64,000 bases of DNA from Gracilibacillus sp. YIM 98692 (GCF_010993965.1 NZ_WIXM01000003.1:124001-188000), one strand, 5' to 3'. Positions 27,702-38,447 are shown, counted from the stretch's first letter. Translations and numbers: made by a program. The notes: a model not told the origin generated them from the letters alone.

Positions 27702-27774
27702 TATTGTTTTCTTTCTATTAACTTGAAAAATAGCCCCATTTTCTTTATAATTTCTATACAAATACTATATTGAA

Positions 27775-28000
27775 AAAGCAGGGAAATGAGAGTACTTCTT
27801 TTCCACTAGTAGAAGAGAGTTCGTGGCTGGTGTAAACGGACACTATGAAAAGAAGGAATTGGGACTTCCTATGGAATTAGCTTTTTAATCGTATCTAGGC
27901 GTTAACTAGAATAAGTGATCACTTTATCGTGATAACAAGGGTGGCACCGCGGTTCATTCGTCCCTTTTCTCAAGGGGGAAAGAATGGGCTTTTTTATTTT
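27775..28000 (+). promoter_or_regulatory. Tryptophan T-box leader of trpS
   Basis: Contains the invariant T-box sequence AGGGTGGCACCGCGG (27938-27952). Stem I is formed by CTTCTTTTC and GAAAAGAAG, with GAAT-TGG-GAC on the 3' side of the specifier loop, so the specifier codon is UGG (27860-27862). The terminator CATTC...AAAGAATG followed by CTTTTTTATTTT ends near 28000. Uncharged tRNA-Trp should promote read-through into trpS. Confidence 0.93.
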
Positions 28001-28001
28001 G

Positions 28002-28028
28002 TATAAAGAGAGACTTCCATCAGTGGAT
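28002..28028 (+). repeat. Family B fragment (copy B5) in the trpS leader
   Basis: Only the first ~25 bases of family B remain (ATAAAGAGAGACTTCCATCA). They lie directly after the T-box terminator and before the trpS SD. Confidence 0.6.
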
Positions 28029-28051
28029 AGTTACATAGGAAAATTAAATGA

Positions 28052-29059
<1,008 letters not shown>

Positions 29060-29105
29060 TTTACCTGTAAGAACTTCATTGGCCTACACGTTTCAAATGG
29101 CACAA

Positions 29106-29192
29106 ACAAAAGGAGCTGTCTTAAAATCTAGGTTACTGTACACGCATCTGTGTACATTTGTAACCAACCTTATAAGACAGCTCCTTTATTTA
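29106..29192. terminator. Long nested bidirectional terminator between trpS and yjbA
   Basis: Outer arms AAAGGAGCTGTCTTA and TAAGACAGCTCCTTT are perfect over 15 bp. An inner stem GGTTAC...GTAACC encloses TACAC/GTGTAC pairing. The outer arm shares AAAGGAGCTGT with the family D elements at 33030 and 43208. Confidence 0.85.
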
Positions 29193-29202
29193 CGAAACTC
29201 TA

Positions 29203-29961
29203 CTATGGCCTTAATGATTTTGTTGGATTCTCTTCTTGTTCTTTTTCCCATATGTTTTCATAATAAGAGTGACCTTTGACAATCTGTTTACAGAAATTTT
29301 CATGACGTTTACTCCAACCATCTGAAACCTCGTGATACAATATACCCCACGCTTGATCAAAAGACATTTCTTTAATTTCACAATATTGATCTGGTGCCCA
29401 TTCCGTTAACCAATACCGCACTTCTTCTAAACATTCTCCTGCTTCTAACTGATCTAATGCTATCATTAACAATTGTTTAAGCTGACGTTCTCTTCTCGTA
29501 AGTCCTTGCATTTGTTGAGGTGGCAGCGATAGGATATGATATTCCTTTTGCTCTTTCCCCTTTATCTTATAACTTTGGGGTTGTCTACCTTCAATTAATT
29601 CTAATACTAGTCTTTCTTGTCGTGGAATTAGACGACTTTTTCGCATCGGAATATGGTAACCCATTGTATCAAATACCATGATGGATGTTCCATCTGTTAC
29701 TATACTTGCATAATCGAGTGGCTTACGCTCTTGATTTTTTCGAATATATGCTCGTTTATGGATCTCATCAAGCATGGACTTCGGAATATCTTGTAAGTCA
29801 TTTTCTAAATATTGATAAGTCATAGAATCAATATACAGAACCGGCACTTGATCTAAAATTTCAATCCCATCAGACTTTCTCCATTCATGGAATGGACAGA
29901 CATTATACCCATTTTCTTCACCTTCAAACCAATTCACCCATACATCATGCAAATACAACAT
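29203..29961 (-). CDS. yjbA: Conserved protein YjbA (UPF0736)
   Basis: Conserved Bacillus protein of unknown function, 252 residues, soluble, rich in Trp and charged residues. The N-terminus MLYLHDVWVNWFEGEENGYN and the segments PVRKSRLIPRQE-like and GLTRRERQLKQLLMIALDQL match B. subtilis YjbA. The longest frame starts at 30012, but ATG 29961 has a gaggg SD and aligns with the known N-terminus. Transcribed toward trpS, convergent, sharing the terminator. Confidence 0.92.
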   Translation of the reverse strand: MLYLHDVWVNWFEGEENGYNVCPFHEWRKSDGIEILDQVPVLYIDSMTYQYLENDLQDIPKSMLDEIHKRAYIRKNQERKPLDYASIVTDGTSIMVFDTMGYHIPMRKSRLIPRQERLVLELIEGRQPQSYKIKGKEQKEYHILSLPPQQMQGLTRRERQLKQLLMIALDQLEAGECLEEVRYWLTEWAPDQYCEIKEMSFDQAWGILYHEVSDGWSKRHENFCKQIVKGHSYYENIWEKEQEENPTKSLRP

Positions 29962-30086
29962 ATGACGAACCCTCACTTTTAAGCTAATCTTTTTCTTAAT
30001 CTGAACTGCCATTGTTTATAAAATTACAAGTTGTTTTCTTTAAAAACAGTATGGCCAAAATATGAAAATTTATTCTTCTCTTTCTA

Positions 30087-30299
30087 TTATTTAACAGAAA
30101 TGACACTTAGCTTTTGGATGGAGAGTCCCATTATGATAAGTCCGATTAGAAAAAAATAGCATTCCGCCTTCGACTGTATAATGGCTACATAGTCTAAGAG
30201 TGTTAGTCCTGCTGGGATAAAGTTTAAATATAAAATAATCGAAATGCCACCAGATATCGATAAGCCAAATCCAACTAAAAAAAAGAGAATATAAAGCAT
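30087..30299 (-). CDS. Small membrane protein, unknown function
   Basis: A 70-residue protein with two hydrophobic segments (MLYILFFLVGFGLSISGGIS and the C-terminal FFLIGLIIMGLSI) joined by a short loop containing a Cys. ATG 30299 has the SD aggtga four bases upstream; the longer frame from 30326 reads through that SD. It lies alone between yjbA and the fabF terminator. It resembles short conserved Bacillaceae proteins, but I cannot name a family. Confidence 0.65.
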   Translation of the reverse strand: MLYILFFLVGFGLSISGGISIILYLNFIPAGLTLLDYVAIIQSKAECYFFLIGLIIMGLSIQKLSVISVK

Positions 30300-30382
30300 T
30301 TTTTCACCTGCTTGTCTGATGATCATCTTTTTTACATTATATGTCCAAGCTTTACTTCTATGAAGAAAAGCTTCACCATAAG

Positions 30383-30437
30383 AAAAAGAGGCTGACTAAA
30401 ACATCACTATTACGATGTTTACAGTCAACCTCTTTTT
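30383..30437 (-). terminator. fabH-fabF terminator
   Basis: Long hairpin: AAAAAGAGG-TGACT...AACATC pairs with GATGTT...AGTCA-CCTCTTTTT, with U-rich ends on both strands, 16 bases after the fabF stop. Confidence 0.88.
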
Positions 30438-30452
30438 ATCCATATCAAAACA

Positions 30453-31691
30453 TTATTCAAATTTTTTAAAGATTAAGGATACATTATGCCCACCGAACCC
30501 TAGAGAGTTACTTAATGTAACATTTACTTTTCTCTCTTTTGCTTCATTTGGCACGTAGTTTAAATCACACTCTTCATCAGGTGTTTCATAGTTAATGGTA
30601 GGTGGAACAATTTGCTCCTGAATTGATTTAATACAAGCAATCGCTTCTATTGCACCTGCTGCACCTAACAAGTGACCTGTCATAGACTTCGTAGACGAAA
30701 CATCCAGCTGATAAGCATGGTCTTTAAATACTGTTTTAATCGCTTGTGTTTCGAAAGAGTCATTATAAGCAGTACTTGTACCATGAGCATTAATATAATC
30801 AACTTCCTCTGCTGCCAATTCAGCGTCATCCATAGCTTGTTGGATCGCTCGACTAGCTCCTTCCCCTTCAGGTGCAGGAGAAGTAATATGATAAGCATCT
30901 CCAGAAGCCCCATAACCAACAATCTCAGCATAGATAGTCGCGCCCCGTTTTTGAGCAGATTCTAGTGATTCTAAAATCAGAATTCCAGCCCCTTCTCCCA
31001 TGACAAAACCATCACGGTTTTTATCAAATGGACGGCTAGCTGTCTTCGGATCTTCATTAAAAGACAAAGCTTTCGCTGTGGAGAATCCTGCAAACGACAT
31101 TGGTGTTAAAGGCGCCTCTGCTCCACCTGTAATCATATAATCGGCATCTCCACGTTCAATGACTTTAAAAGCATCTCCAATAGAGTTTGCACCAGAAGCA
31201 CATGCTGTTACGGAACAATTATTAATACCTTTAGCTCCTAATTGTATAGATACTTGACCTGATGCCATATCTGCAATAAGCATTGGTACGAAAAAGGGGC
31301 TAACGCGACGATATCCTTTATCCACAAATTTACGGAATTGTTCGTCATATGTGGCCATACCACCGATACCAGAGCCAATCCAAACACCGACTCTCGGCGC
31401 TATTTCATCTGTTATTTCTAGCTTGGCATCTTCTACTGCCATTTTTGCTGCAGCTACTGCATATTGTGTAAAGAGATCCATTCGTTTGGCTTCTTTTTTA
31501 TCCATATATTTGGTTGCATCAAAATCATCTACTTCCCCAGCTACTTTGGCTGGAAAATCATCTTTATTTACTTTTGTTACATAATCAATACCAGATTCTC
31601 CAGCTTTTAAGTTATTCCAAAATTGTTCCACTTCATTACCTAATGGTGTAATCGCACCAAGTCCGGTAATAACAACTCTATTTTTGTCCAT
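30453..31691 (-). CDS. fabF: 3-oxoacyl-[acyl-carrier-protein] synthase II FabF
   Basis: Condensing enzyme that elongates acyl-ACP with malonyl-ACP. The catalytic triad is visible: Cys in VTACASG (about residue 164), His in [11 protein letters not shown] and His in [10 protein letters not shown]. The Gly-rich C-terminal NSLGFGGHN is standard. 412 residues. The AGGAGG SD lies 8 bases upstream. It follows fabH by 37 bases and is expressed from the FapR-type promoter upstream of fabH, giving the initiation and elongation condensing enzymes together. Confidence 0.97.
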   Translation of the reverse strand: MDKNRVVITGLGAITPLGNEVEQFWNNLKAGESGIDYVTKVNKDDFPAKVAGEVDDFDATKYMDKKEAKRMDLFTQYAVAAAKMAVEDAKLEITDEIAPRVGVWIGSGIGGMATYDEQFRKFVDKGYRRVSPFFVPMLIADMASGQVSIQLGAKGINNCSVTACASGANSIGDAFKVIERGDADYMITGGAEAPLTPMSFAGFSTAKALSFNEDPKTASRPFDKNRDGFVMGEGAGILILESLESAQKRGATIYAEIVGYGASGDAYHITSPAPEGEGASRAIQQAMDDAELAAEEVDYINAHGTSTAYNDSFETQAIKTVFKDHAYQLDVSSTKSMTGHLLGAAGAIEAIACIKSIQEQIVPPTINYETPDEECDLNYVPNEAKERKVNVTLSNSLGFGGHNVSLIFKKFE

Positions 31692-31728
31692 TGCTTTTCC
31701 TCCTTATCAAAATGAATCTATAATTTCG

Positions 31729-32664
31729 TTATTTGCCCCATTTTAGTGCAACCGCGCCCCAAGTGAGGCCACCGCCGAACCCGACTAATACAATAAGATC
31801 ATCATCTTTTATTTTACCGTTTTTTACCCCTTCAGATAAAGCAATTGGTATAGAAGCAGCAGAAGTATTTCCGTATTTATTCACATTTACTGCCATTTTA
31901 TCTTCTGATATACCTAATCTTTGTCTAGCGGCATCCATTATACGGATATTCGCTTGGTGAGGAATTAAATAATCAACATCCTCTTTAGCATAGCCAGCTT
32001 TTTCTGCTACATAAACGGAAGACTCTGGCATTTGGCGAACTGCAAACTTAAAGACTTCGCGTCCATTCATATGAATAAAATCACCTGTTTGTGCTAAGTG
32101 TGGGCCTCCACTGCCATCTGCACCTAGTTCAAATGATAGTACACCTCTATCTTCGCTCACAGGCCCCATTACTGCAGCACCTGCTCCATCTCCAAATAAA
32201 ACACATGTATTTCGGTCTTCCCAATCCGTAATTTTGGACAGTTTTTCAGCTCCTACAATAAGAATATGTTTATAAGCGCCTGTTTCAATAAATTGTTTGG
32301 CTGTAATGACACCATACATAAAACCTGCACATGCCGCACTAACATCCATTGCTGCAGCATTAGTTGCCCCTAGTGCCTCTTGCAATTTACAAGAAACGGT
32401 CGGAAAGGACTGGTCTGGTGTTACGGTAGCTACTAATATAAGATCTAACTCCTCGCCTTTTACACCTGCTTCTTCTAAAGAAACCTTAGCAGCCTCTAAC
32501 GCCAGATCAGATGTCTCTTCTTGATCTGCAGCAATTCTTCGTTCTTCGATGCCAGTTCTTGTTCTAATCCACTCATCGTTCGTGTCAACGATTTTTTCCA
32601 TATCAAAATTAGTTAACACTTTTTCTGGAACATAATGCCCTGTTCCTAAAATACCTGCTTTCAT
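31729..32664 (-). CDS. fabH: 3-oxoacyl-[acyl-carrier-protein] synthase III FabH
   Basis: Initiates fatty-acid synthesis by condensing acyl-CoA with malonyl-ACP; Bacillus FabH prefers branched primers. Catalytic residues are present: Cys112 in [10 protein letters not shown], His in IPHQANIRI and Asn in YGNTSAAS. 311 residues. The SD agaggtagg precedes the ATG. First gene of the fabH-fabF operon with its own promoter and FapR-type site. Confidence 0.96.
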   Translation of the reverse strand: MKAGILGTGHYVPEKVLTNFDMEKIVDTNDEWIRTRTGIEERRIAADQEETSDLALEAAKVSLEEAGVKGEELDLILVATVTPDQSFPTVSCKLQEALGATNAAAMDVSAACAGFMYGVITAKQFIETGAYKHILIVGAEKLSKITDWEDRNTCVLFGDGAGAAVMGPVSEDRGVLSFELGADGSGGPHLAQTGDFIHMNGREVFKFAVRQMPESSVYVAEKAGYAKEDVDYLIPHQANIRIMDAARQRLGISEDKMAVNVNKYGNTSAASIPIALSEGVKNGKIKDDDLIVLVGFGGGLTWGAVALKWGK

Positions 32665-32698
32665 TTATATCCTACCTCTCATAGGGTTATCATCAATT

Positions 32699-32744
32699 AT
32701 TAAGACTTGGTACTAATTTTAATCGATATTGTTGTAAATTTCAA
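32699..32744 (-). promoter_or_regulatory. fabH-fabF promoter with FapR-type operator
   Basis: On the minus strand TTGAAA (32739-32744) and TAAAAT (32716-32721) are 17 bases apart. ATTAGTACCAAGTCTTAAT (32699-32717) overlaps the -10 box and the start region, matching the FapR consensus strongly in its left half. The layout is the same as at fabI. Confidence 0.82.
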
Positions 32745-32815
32745 GTTGCCTCAAGCGTCTTTTGCCTATACTGCTGTTCTTTTTGTTCATAGAATATTCT
32801 ACGGGGGTGTTTTTT

Positions 32816-33019
32816 ATGTTTCATCAAGACCGTTCTAATCCACAACCAAAGAATAGATTTGATGAAATGATGTTCGGAAAAACATCAAATAGCTCAAATC
32901 CACAAGAAGAAAAAGACTCCAACGAATCAGCAGACTTATTCGAAACAGCACAATTAATAGCAGACACATATCAAAAGCTTTCTCCATATACGAAAGCTAT
33001 TAAAAAATTCTTTAAGTAA
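32816..33019 (+). CDS. Small hydrophilic protein of unknown function
   Basis: A 67-residue protein, MFHQDRSNPQPKNRFDEMMF..., Asn/Ser/Glu-rich in the middle and ending in an amphipathic basic helix (SPYTKAIKKFFK). ATG 32816 follows gggggtg; the longer frame from 32762 has no SD. It is divergent from fabH and occupies the place where B. subtilis has yjzB between comZ and fabHA, but I cannot confirm homology. No signal peptide or membrane helix with this start. Confidence 0.6.
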   Translation: MFHQDRSNPQPKNRFDEMMFGKTSNSSNPQEEKDSNESADLFETAQLIADTYQKLSPYTKAIKKFFK

Positions 33020-33029
33020 TCAGTAAGAA

Positions 33030-33290
33030 AAGGAGCTGTTTAATAAGTTAAGGTTTTGATTTTTCTCTGATGCAACAACTGTAATATGCAAGACTCCTCA
33101 TGACGAGCGAGCCTAAGAGACTCCACAACGAGGGACAAGTGAGGAGGCTTGCGGGAAGCATGCGGTATAGAAAAAAACTGCTTAAGCGATTTTTGCTTAA
33201 GCAGTTTTTTGACTTATGCCCTTTGGGTGAAAGCGAATATATTCCAGTTGTGTGTACAGGGAAGCTCACTATAGGACAGTTCCTTCCCTG
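33030..33290. repeat. Family D element with internal terminator
   Basis: Begins aaggagctgttt like the element at 43208 and contains GACTCC-type pieces related to family C modules. A perfect 16-bp hairpin with six-T tail (33172-33210, AAAAAACTGCTTAAGC arm) works in both directions between the small ORF and med. At 33230-33255 lies gcgaatatattccagttg, the reverse complement of a family D arm at 43245-43262. Confidence 0.6.
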
Positions 33291-33294
33291 CTCT

Positions 33295-34272
33295 TTATTT
33301 TGTTTCTTGTTGATGTGGCAACAATCCGGTCGTTTTATACTCATCAATATCTTCTTTTAATGTACGAATAAATGGTTCTGGAACTTGATCGCTAAAACTC
33401 CCCATCGATATTACTTCCTCTGGGAAACCAAAATTATAGACACCACCAATAATTTCCCCATTTTCTATTTGTTCAAAAGCATATACATATAATTTATCGA
33501 CATGCTGTACTGTGCTTGTTAATACACTTTGTCCTCCAATATTACTTTGGTCATTGACAAAGCCAATCGATTGTATTCCTTGCTCCATTGCTGATTCGAT
33601 AATTGGAATACTATAGGCATCCCCAGCTGGATAAATGGTATCTACATTATTAGCAATCATTGCGTTATAATGCTGCATTGCTACCTCTTCATTATCCCAA
33701 CTGTAAACATATTTAATATCTACATTGACTTGATCATTTTGATACTGAACACCTTCATAAAAGCCTTCAACCTCGGGCTGCCACTCATAGGCAGCAATAA
33801 TTCCTACTTTATTAGTTTCTGTCATTTTACCTGCCATCATTCCAGCAAAAAAACCCATCGGCATTGAATTAAAATTTAAGCTAGTAAGATTATCACCAGA
33901 GTAACCCCCATTGACATAAAGAAAATGAATATCGGGATAAAACGTATGAATTTGTTGAAAGAACTTTCCGTAAATACTGCTATGTCCAATAATTAAATCC
34001 ACACCATTGTTTGCAAATTCTTCTATCACTCTTTTTGTTTGTTGCCTAGTTTTAACTTCTTCACGAAAGTAAACATCCACATCATGCTCTTCCTTCAATT
34101 CAAGCAAACCTCGGTATCCTTTATTTCCCCATGTTTGATCATTAATGGAATTCTCTATGAGCATCCCTACTTTTTCAATTTTCTGACTTTTCACAGTCAT
34201 ATTACAACCTGTTAGTAAGGAAAAGGTAAAGATGGTACCAATCAATAACATGATCCCAGAAACTCTAATCAA
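33295..34272 (-). CDS. med: Med-like BMP-family lipoprotein (positive regulator of comK)
   Basis: Membrane-anchored substrate-binding-like lipoprotein of the BMP/PnrA family. Lipobox LTGC follows the hydrophobic signal. IEKVGMLIENSINDQTWGNKG, WQPEVEGF and VLTSTVQHVDK match B. subtilis Med, a positive factor for comK expression. I prefer the TTG start at 34272 (325 aa) since ggagtg lies 8 bases upstream; ATG 34287 lacks an SD. The order med-small ORF-fabH-fabF matches B. subtilis, though comZ was not found. Confidence 0.87.
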   Translation of the reverse strand: MIRVSGIMLLIGTIFTFSLLTGCNMTVKSQKIEKVGMLIENSINDQTWGNKGYRGLLELKEEHDVDVYFREEVKTRQQTKRVIEEFANNGVDLIIGHSSIYGKFFQQIHTFYPDIHFLYVNGGYSGDNLTSLNFNSMPMGFFAGMMAGKMTETNKVGIIAAYEWQPEVEGFYEGVQYQNDQVNVDIKYVYSWDNEEVAMQHYNAMIANNVDTIYPAGDAYSIPIIESAMEQGIQSIGFVNDQSNIGGQSVLTSTVQHVDKLYVYAFEQIENGEIIGGVYNFGFPEEVISMGSFSDQVPEPFIRTLKEDIDEYKTTGLLPHQQETK

Positions 34273-34530
34273 TATCCGCACTCCCATTTATAGCAGTTTC
34301 TTTTTCTACGTTTGATATAAAAGTTTATATAAAGCAATTTTTCTCATCTTAGGACTATTTTATCGCTTACAGCCTTATCCGTAAACCAAAGAGATATGGT
34401 CAATTAGGATTTGCATTTTTTTATTTATTTTCTTAATAAACTTTGGTAAACTATTATAAGATAAAACCTGTTACGGATTATCCGTATAAAACAAGTACAT
34501 ATAAAAACGAGAAAAATAAGAGGTGAGATC

Positions 34531-34704
34531 ATGAAATATTTAATGGCCATCATTTGGGCAGTATTGTTCAGCTTTTTAGTAGCGTATGTTTTATCCAGTA
34601 TGGCAGGAGAAATGTTTAGCGTTCCATCCGTACTATCCATCGCTGCCGTCTTCACTATTATTGTGATTATACTTGGCGACGGCATACTGAAGGAAGAAAA
34701 TTAA
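34531..34704 (+). CDS. DUF2929-family small membrane protein (YjzD-like)
   Basis: A 57-residue protein not listed by a 60-residue cut-off: it starts MKYLMAIIWAVLFSFLVAYV, then SSMAGEMF, a second hydrophobic helix and the end DGILKEEN. An SD (agaggtgag) sits 6 bases upstream, and a terminator follows at 34724. Two membrane helices and length fit DUF2929, which includes B. subtilis YjzD from the same med neighbourhood. Function unknown. Confidence 0.75.
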   Translation: MKYLMAIIWAVLFSFLVAYVLSSMAGEMFSVPSVLSIAAVFTIIVIILGDGILKEEN

Positions 34705-34723
34705 TAAGTATAATAGTACTTGT

Positions 34724-34757
34724 TCAACCCTTGTCACATTTATTGGCAAGGGTTGAT
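34724..34757 (+). terminator. Terminator after the yjzD-like gene
   Basis: TCAACCCTTG pairs perfectly with CAAGGGTTGA over a 13-base loop; a short T-rich tail follows. Confidence 0.75.
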
Positions 34758-34783
34758 TTATGAAAAATATAGGGGGATAAATA

Positions 34784-35614
34784 ATGGAAATGTGGCAGGA
34801 CCTTTTGTTATTGTTAAAATATTTGTTCCTTGGGGTACTACAAGGCTTTACAGAACCGATCCCCATATCATCAAGTGGACATTTAGTCATTGTACAGCAA
34901 TTGTTTGGGGTAAAGGCAGAGAATGACTTATCGTTTGAAGTGCTCGTAAACTTTGGGTCATTACTAGCTGTTTTAATGATTTACAGAAAGGATTTAATTC
35001 GAATAACCATTAATGGTGTGAATTACATTACAACACGTCGAGAACCTTATCAAGCAGACTTTATGTTTATCATTTACCTTATTATTGCTACGATCCCCGC
35101 AGCTGTGATTGGATTATTGTTTGAAGATCAAATAGCCGGTGTATTTGGTCGAGCGAAAATGGTTGGCATCACATTAATTATAACAGGTATTGCATTATGG
35201 ATAATTCGAAATTTACGAGGAAGTAAAAATGATGGAGCACTGACAGTAAAAGACGCTTTAATTGTAGGGTTTGCTCAAGCTGTTTCTTTAATTCCCGGTA
35301 TCAGCAGATCTGGTGCTACGATTGTTGCCGCCATGCTTCTTGGTATGAAACAAGAAACTGCCTTACGATTTTCCTTTCTTATGTTTATTCCAGTAAGTTT
35401 AGGTACGCTTGTTTTATCTATCGGTGATGTAGTGAGTAACGAAAATTTCGATGCATTGTGGATTCCCTACACCATCGCTTTCATCGCCTCTTTAATTGCG
35501 ACGTATTACTCTCTGCGCTGGTTTATGAACGTGATGGCACGAGGCAATTTAAAATATTTTGCTTTCTACTGCTTTATCGTAGGTTTTATAGCCTTTATCT
35601 TTATACAAGGATAA
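34784..35614 (+). CDS. uppP: Undecaprenyl-diphosphatase UppP (BacA)
   Basis: Integral membrane phosphatase that regenerates undecaprenyl phosphate for wall synthesis and confers bacitracin tolerance. The two signature motifs are visible: [15 protein letters not shown] (catalytic Glu and Ser) near residue 20 and [10 protein letters not shown] near residue 170. About eight hydrophobic helices; 276 residues is typical. The SD aggggga is upstream. Monocistronic, flanked by terminator and repeat C3. Confidence 0.95.
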   Translation: MEMWQDLLLLLKYLFLGVLQGFTEPIPISSSGHLVIVQQLFGVKAENDLSFEVLVNFGSLLAVLMIYRKDLIRITINGVNYITTRREPYQADFMFIIYLIIATIPAAVIGLLFEDQIAGVFGRAKMVGITLIITGIALWIIRNLRGSKNDGALTVKDALIVGFAQAVSLIPGISRSGATIVAAMLLGMKQETALRFSFLMFIPVSLGTLVLSIGDVVSNENFDALWIPYTIAFIASLIATYYSLRWFMNVMARGNLKYFAFYCFIVGFIAFIFIQG

Positions 35615-35654
35615 GAAATTATAAAAGTTTTTATAACGTTTGAAAATAATCAAG

Positions 35655-36110
35655 CTTTCTTTATAAAAGCCTGTTTTCTAAAAGGGCTTTACTTTTCAAA
35701 TAAATACCATTGCATAATATCCATATACTGCGCATAATTTTAGCATGACTTTCTACCATTCTTCGGAAGCTGAGTGCAAAGAATCGCTTCGCCAAGATAC
35801 TTCGCTTCATTTGGTGTTCTGATTGAAGAAAGACCGAGTACAAAGAAATGAATTTCGATGGATCTACACTTCCAAAAGGCAGAACACCTTTATTAGCGTA
35901 GGCAGAATACAGAGACTCCTGTGGGACAGCGAGAGCTGAAGATCCACTTGGTAAAGCGGGTTTCTTTACCAAGTTAGCTGAAGCCGAGCCCACGGAAAGC
36001 GAAGTATTCTGCCGGAGCGGATGATAGCACACACCTCCAATTAGAATGGAAAGAAGCTTCACCGAGACAACTTTTCACTATTGCGCAGTTGTTTGGTTCT
36101 ACTATGTAGA
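35655..36110. repeat. Family C repeat, single-module copy C3
   Basis: Shares with C2 the left outer sequence (ccatatactgcgcataat-like) and the right outer sequence (ttgcgcagtt...ggttctac). It has one module at 35910-36005 (GACTCCTGTGGGACAGCG, GCTGAAGCCGAGCCCACGG). Internal frames are not credible genes. It fills the 600-base space between uppP and the yitW terminator. Confidence 0.7.
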
Positions 36111-36140
36111 AATCAACAAAGAAGTAGGAAAAGCCATGAA

Positions 36141-36184
36141 AAAATAGAGGTACGAATCATGATGTGATTGTACCTCTATTTTTC
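36141..36184. terminator. yitW terminator
   Basis: AAAATAGAGGTAC pairs perfectly with GTACCTCTATTTT, with further pairing AATCA/TGATT inside; serves the minus-strand gene. Confidence 0.88.
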
Positions 36185-36221
36185 ACTCGTCTTATTTTCT
36201 TCGGTTAGGCATCAGTCGATT

Positions 36222-36533
36222 TTAATCAGGAATACCTAAAGCTATTTTCGCATAACGTGACATACGGTCTTTAGACCAAGGTGGATTCCATACGATATTA
36301 ACGTTTGTATCTTTTACCTCAGGAATATCCTCCATAACACGCTTAACATCTGCCTCAATGTGCCCGGCTAATGGACATCCCATCGCTGTTAGCGTCATAG
36401 TAACTGTAGCTACACCGTCATCGTCTAAATCAACACCATATACTAATCCTAAGTTAACAATATCTATTCCAAGCTCCGGGTCAATTACATTTTCCAAAGC
36501 TCCCATTAGATTTTCTTCAAGTGCTTGATCCAT
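36222..36533 (-). CDS. yitW: MIP18/DUF59-family iron-sulfur assembly protein (YitW)
   Basis: Small cytosolic protein of the SufT/PaaD/MIP18 group linked to iron-sulfur cluster maturation. The core VIDPELGIDIVNLGLVYG and the conserved Cys region TLTAMGCPLAGHIEAD are visible. 103 residues from ATG 36533, which has a perfect AAGGAGGG SD; the longer frame to 36605 is unlikely. It follows yitV in the same direction with about 95 bases between, the pair conserved in B. subtilis. Confidence 0.93.
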   Translation of the reverse strand: MDQALEENLMGALENVIDPELGIDIVNLGLVYGVDLDDDGVATVTMTLTAMGCPLAGHIEADVKRVMEDIPEVKDTNVNIVWNPPWSKDRMSRYAKIALGIPD

Positions 36534-36628
36534 TTGTGTTCCCTCCTTCTTCCATCTTACAGCTCTTTCATTTAGCATGTTTCCTCTATTATAAAGGAAA
36601 ATCACACTTTCGCAAAAAGCTATGCTTA

Positions 36629-37393
36629 TTATAATTGTAACTCGATCCAGTTAGCAAATTCAAGAATAGCAAAGCGACTTACGTCATGCCCACGTCCCAT
36701 TTCTTTTAGGAAGCGGATATTTTCTGGATTTTTATAATGCTTAATTGCTTCCTCATAAAACTGATAAGCATGGTTAAAAGGGACAACTTCGTCTTCTTCC
36801 CCATGCCAGAAAAATAATGGGCGGCCAAATAATTTTTCCATTTGTAATGAAAGGTCAATATCATTTAATTGTTTCATTAATGAAGTTATTTCTGCTTCAG
36901 ATAATGAGAATTCTTGCAGACTTTCTTGCATATAATCCACTAATTCCTGAGCAAATTTTGATATTTTAGGGGACCCCATTAAAACCCCTGCACTTTTTAT
37001 CCAAGAAAACTGTGTTAATGCAGCAGCGGTCGTAATACCACCCATACTTGTACCGGCTAATCCAAAGCGGTCTTTATCCAATAGATGTTTTGCTGCAAGT
37101 TCTTGATAAATAATCTCTATATCATCAAGATTTTGCAAAATAATATCAAAAAAACGCATTTCCAATTCTGCCTTGGATAGATCCTCTTTACGGTCACCAT
37201 GGTACATGCAGTCAGGTAAAAGTACACGGTACCCTTTTTCTGCTAAAAAGTATGCAATCGATAAATTATGCTCTTTAGCACTTGTAAAGCCATGTATGTA
37301 CGTTAAGGTGGGCATTGGTTTATCGCGTTTATCTTGGTCGACAACATGCAGAAGCGGTATATCATTCCAATATTCTTTATTGATCACAATCAT
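36629..37393 (-). CDS. yitV: Alpha/beta-hydrolase esterase (YitV)
   Basis: Soluble alpha/beta-hydrolase, 254 residues from ATG 37393 (SD aaagga). The oxyanion region YIHGFTSAKEHNL, nucleophile elbow GTSMGGITTAAAL, acid region (FWHGEEDEVVPF) and a His near the end (GHDVSRFA) are all present. Strong resemblance to B. subtilis YitV, a putative esterase next to yitU and yitW. The natural ester is unknown. Divergent from yitU. Confidence 0.9.
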   Translation of the reverse strand: MIVINKEYWNDIPLLHVVDQDKRDKPMPTLTYIHGFTSAKEHNLSIAYFLAEKGYRVLLPDCMYHGDRKEDLSKAELEMRFFDIILQNLDDIEIIYQELAAKHLLDKDRFGLAGTSMGGITTAAALTQFSWIKSAGVLMGSPKISKFAQELVDYMQESLQEFSLSEAEITSLMKQLNDIDLSLQMEKLFGRPLFFWHGEEDEVVPFNHAYQFYEEAIKHYKNPENIRFLKEMGRGHDVSRFAILEFANWIELQL

Positions 37394-37537
37394 ATTGTCT
37401 AATTCCTTTCTGTATAATATTGCTAATCCTATCATATCCTTTTCGCAGAGTGCATGCAAAAAAAAGGAATGAAATTACAAAAACTTTACATCCATAATCA
37501 AGCAATATAGACTATACTTACATTGTGAGGTGATAAA

Positions 37538-38389
37538 ATGCAGGAAAAACACTTGATTGCACTTGATTTAGATGGCACATTACTGACAGATAGAAAAGAA
37601 ATTAGTCCTTATACGAAAAATATTGTACACAAAGCGATTCAGGAAGGACATATTGTGGTTATCGCTACAGGCAGACCTCATCGAGCTAGTATCATGTACT
37701 ACCAAGAACTTGGATTAGATACACCTATGGTAAATTTCAATGGAGCACTAATCCATCATCCACATGACCATAAATGGGATGTCCTTCATTCGCCACTTCC
37801 GAATCGCACTGCTAAAAAAATTATTCAAACATGCTATGAATTTAAAGTTGACAATATATTTGCTGAAATACGAGATGAAATGTTTTTAGATCGTTATGAT
37901 GAGCAAATTTTGAACATGTTTTCACATCCCCAACAAAAAGAAATTATCACCATTGGAAGCTTAAAAAACCATTTAAAAGAAGATCCTACTTCCTTATTAA
38001 TTCACCCGAAGAATCATCATATTGAAGAGTTAAGAAAATACTTGGATGATGAACACGCCTCCGTTATTGAACACCGAAAATGGGGTGTTCCTTGGGATAT
38101 TATTGAAGTAGTACGAAAAGGAATCAATAAAGCTGTAGGTTTGAAAAAAATTGCTCATTACTACCACATTCCACAATCTCATGTTATTGCGTTTGGCGAT
38201 GAAGATAATGACCTTGAAATGATTGATTATGCTGGTGTCGGTGTAGCAATGGGAAATGCCATCGATTCTCTGAAAGATATTTCTAACCACCAAACAAATA
38301 CCAATCAAGCAGATGGAATTGGCACATTTTTATTAGAATATTTAAAACTAGACGTTTCCATATCCTCTACAAGCGAAATATACGAATAA
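37538..38389 (+). CDS. yitU: Cof-type HAD phosphatase (YitU)
   Basis: HAD-superfamily phosphatase of the Cof subfamily; several Bacillus members dephosphorylate flavin precursors or sugar phosphates. Motif I DLDGTLL at residues 10-16, motif II ATGRPH, motif III Lys (KGINKAVGL) and motif IV GDEDNDLEMI are all present. 283 residues. SD gaggtgat. Divergent from yitV. The substrate cannot be read from sequence. Confidence 0.9.
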   Translation: MQEKHLIALDLDGTLLTDRKEISPYTKNIVHKAIQEGHIVVIATGRPHRASIMYYQELGLDTPMVNFNGALIHHPHDHKWDVLHSPLPNRTAKKIIQTCYEFKVDNIFAEIRDEMFLDRYDEQILNMFSHPQQKEIITIGSLKNHLKEDPTSLLIHPKNHHIEELRKYLDDEHASVIEHRKWGVPWDIIEVVRKGINKAVGLKKIAHYYHIPQSHVIAFGDEDNDLEMIDYAGVGVAMGNAIDSLKDISNHQTNTNQADGIGTFLLEYLKLDVSISSTSEIYE

Positions 38390-38409
38390 AAATGATACTT
38401 TGCTACATA

Positions 38410-38447
38410 CTAAAGCTTGAACATCTTAATGAATGTTCAAGCTTTAG
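38410..38447. promoter_or_regulatory. 15-bp perfect inverted repeat before the DUF3813 gene
   Basis: CTAAAGCTTGAACAT and ATGTTCAAGCTTTAG flank an 8-base spacer. The structure lies 20 bases after the yitU stop and ends 5 bases before the AGGAGG SD of the next gene, with no T run. It could terminate yitU, stabilise the downstream mRNA, or act as an operator. Confidence 0.6.

Noticed and set aside
35661-36062. 133-residue minus-strand frame downstream of uppP
   Set aside because: It covers repeat C3 almost exactly; similar frames occur in other family C copies, so it reflects repeat composition.
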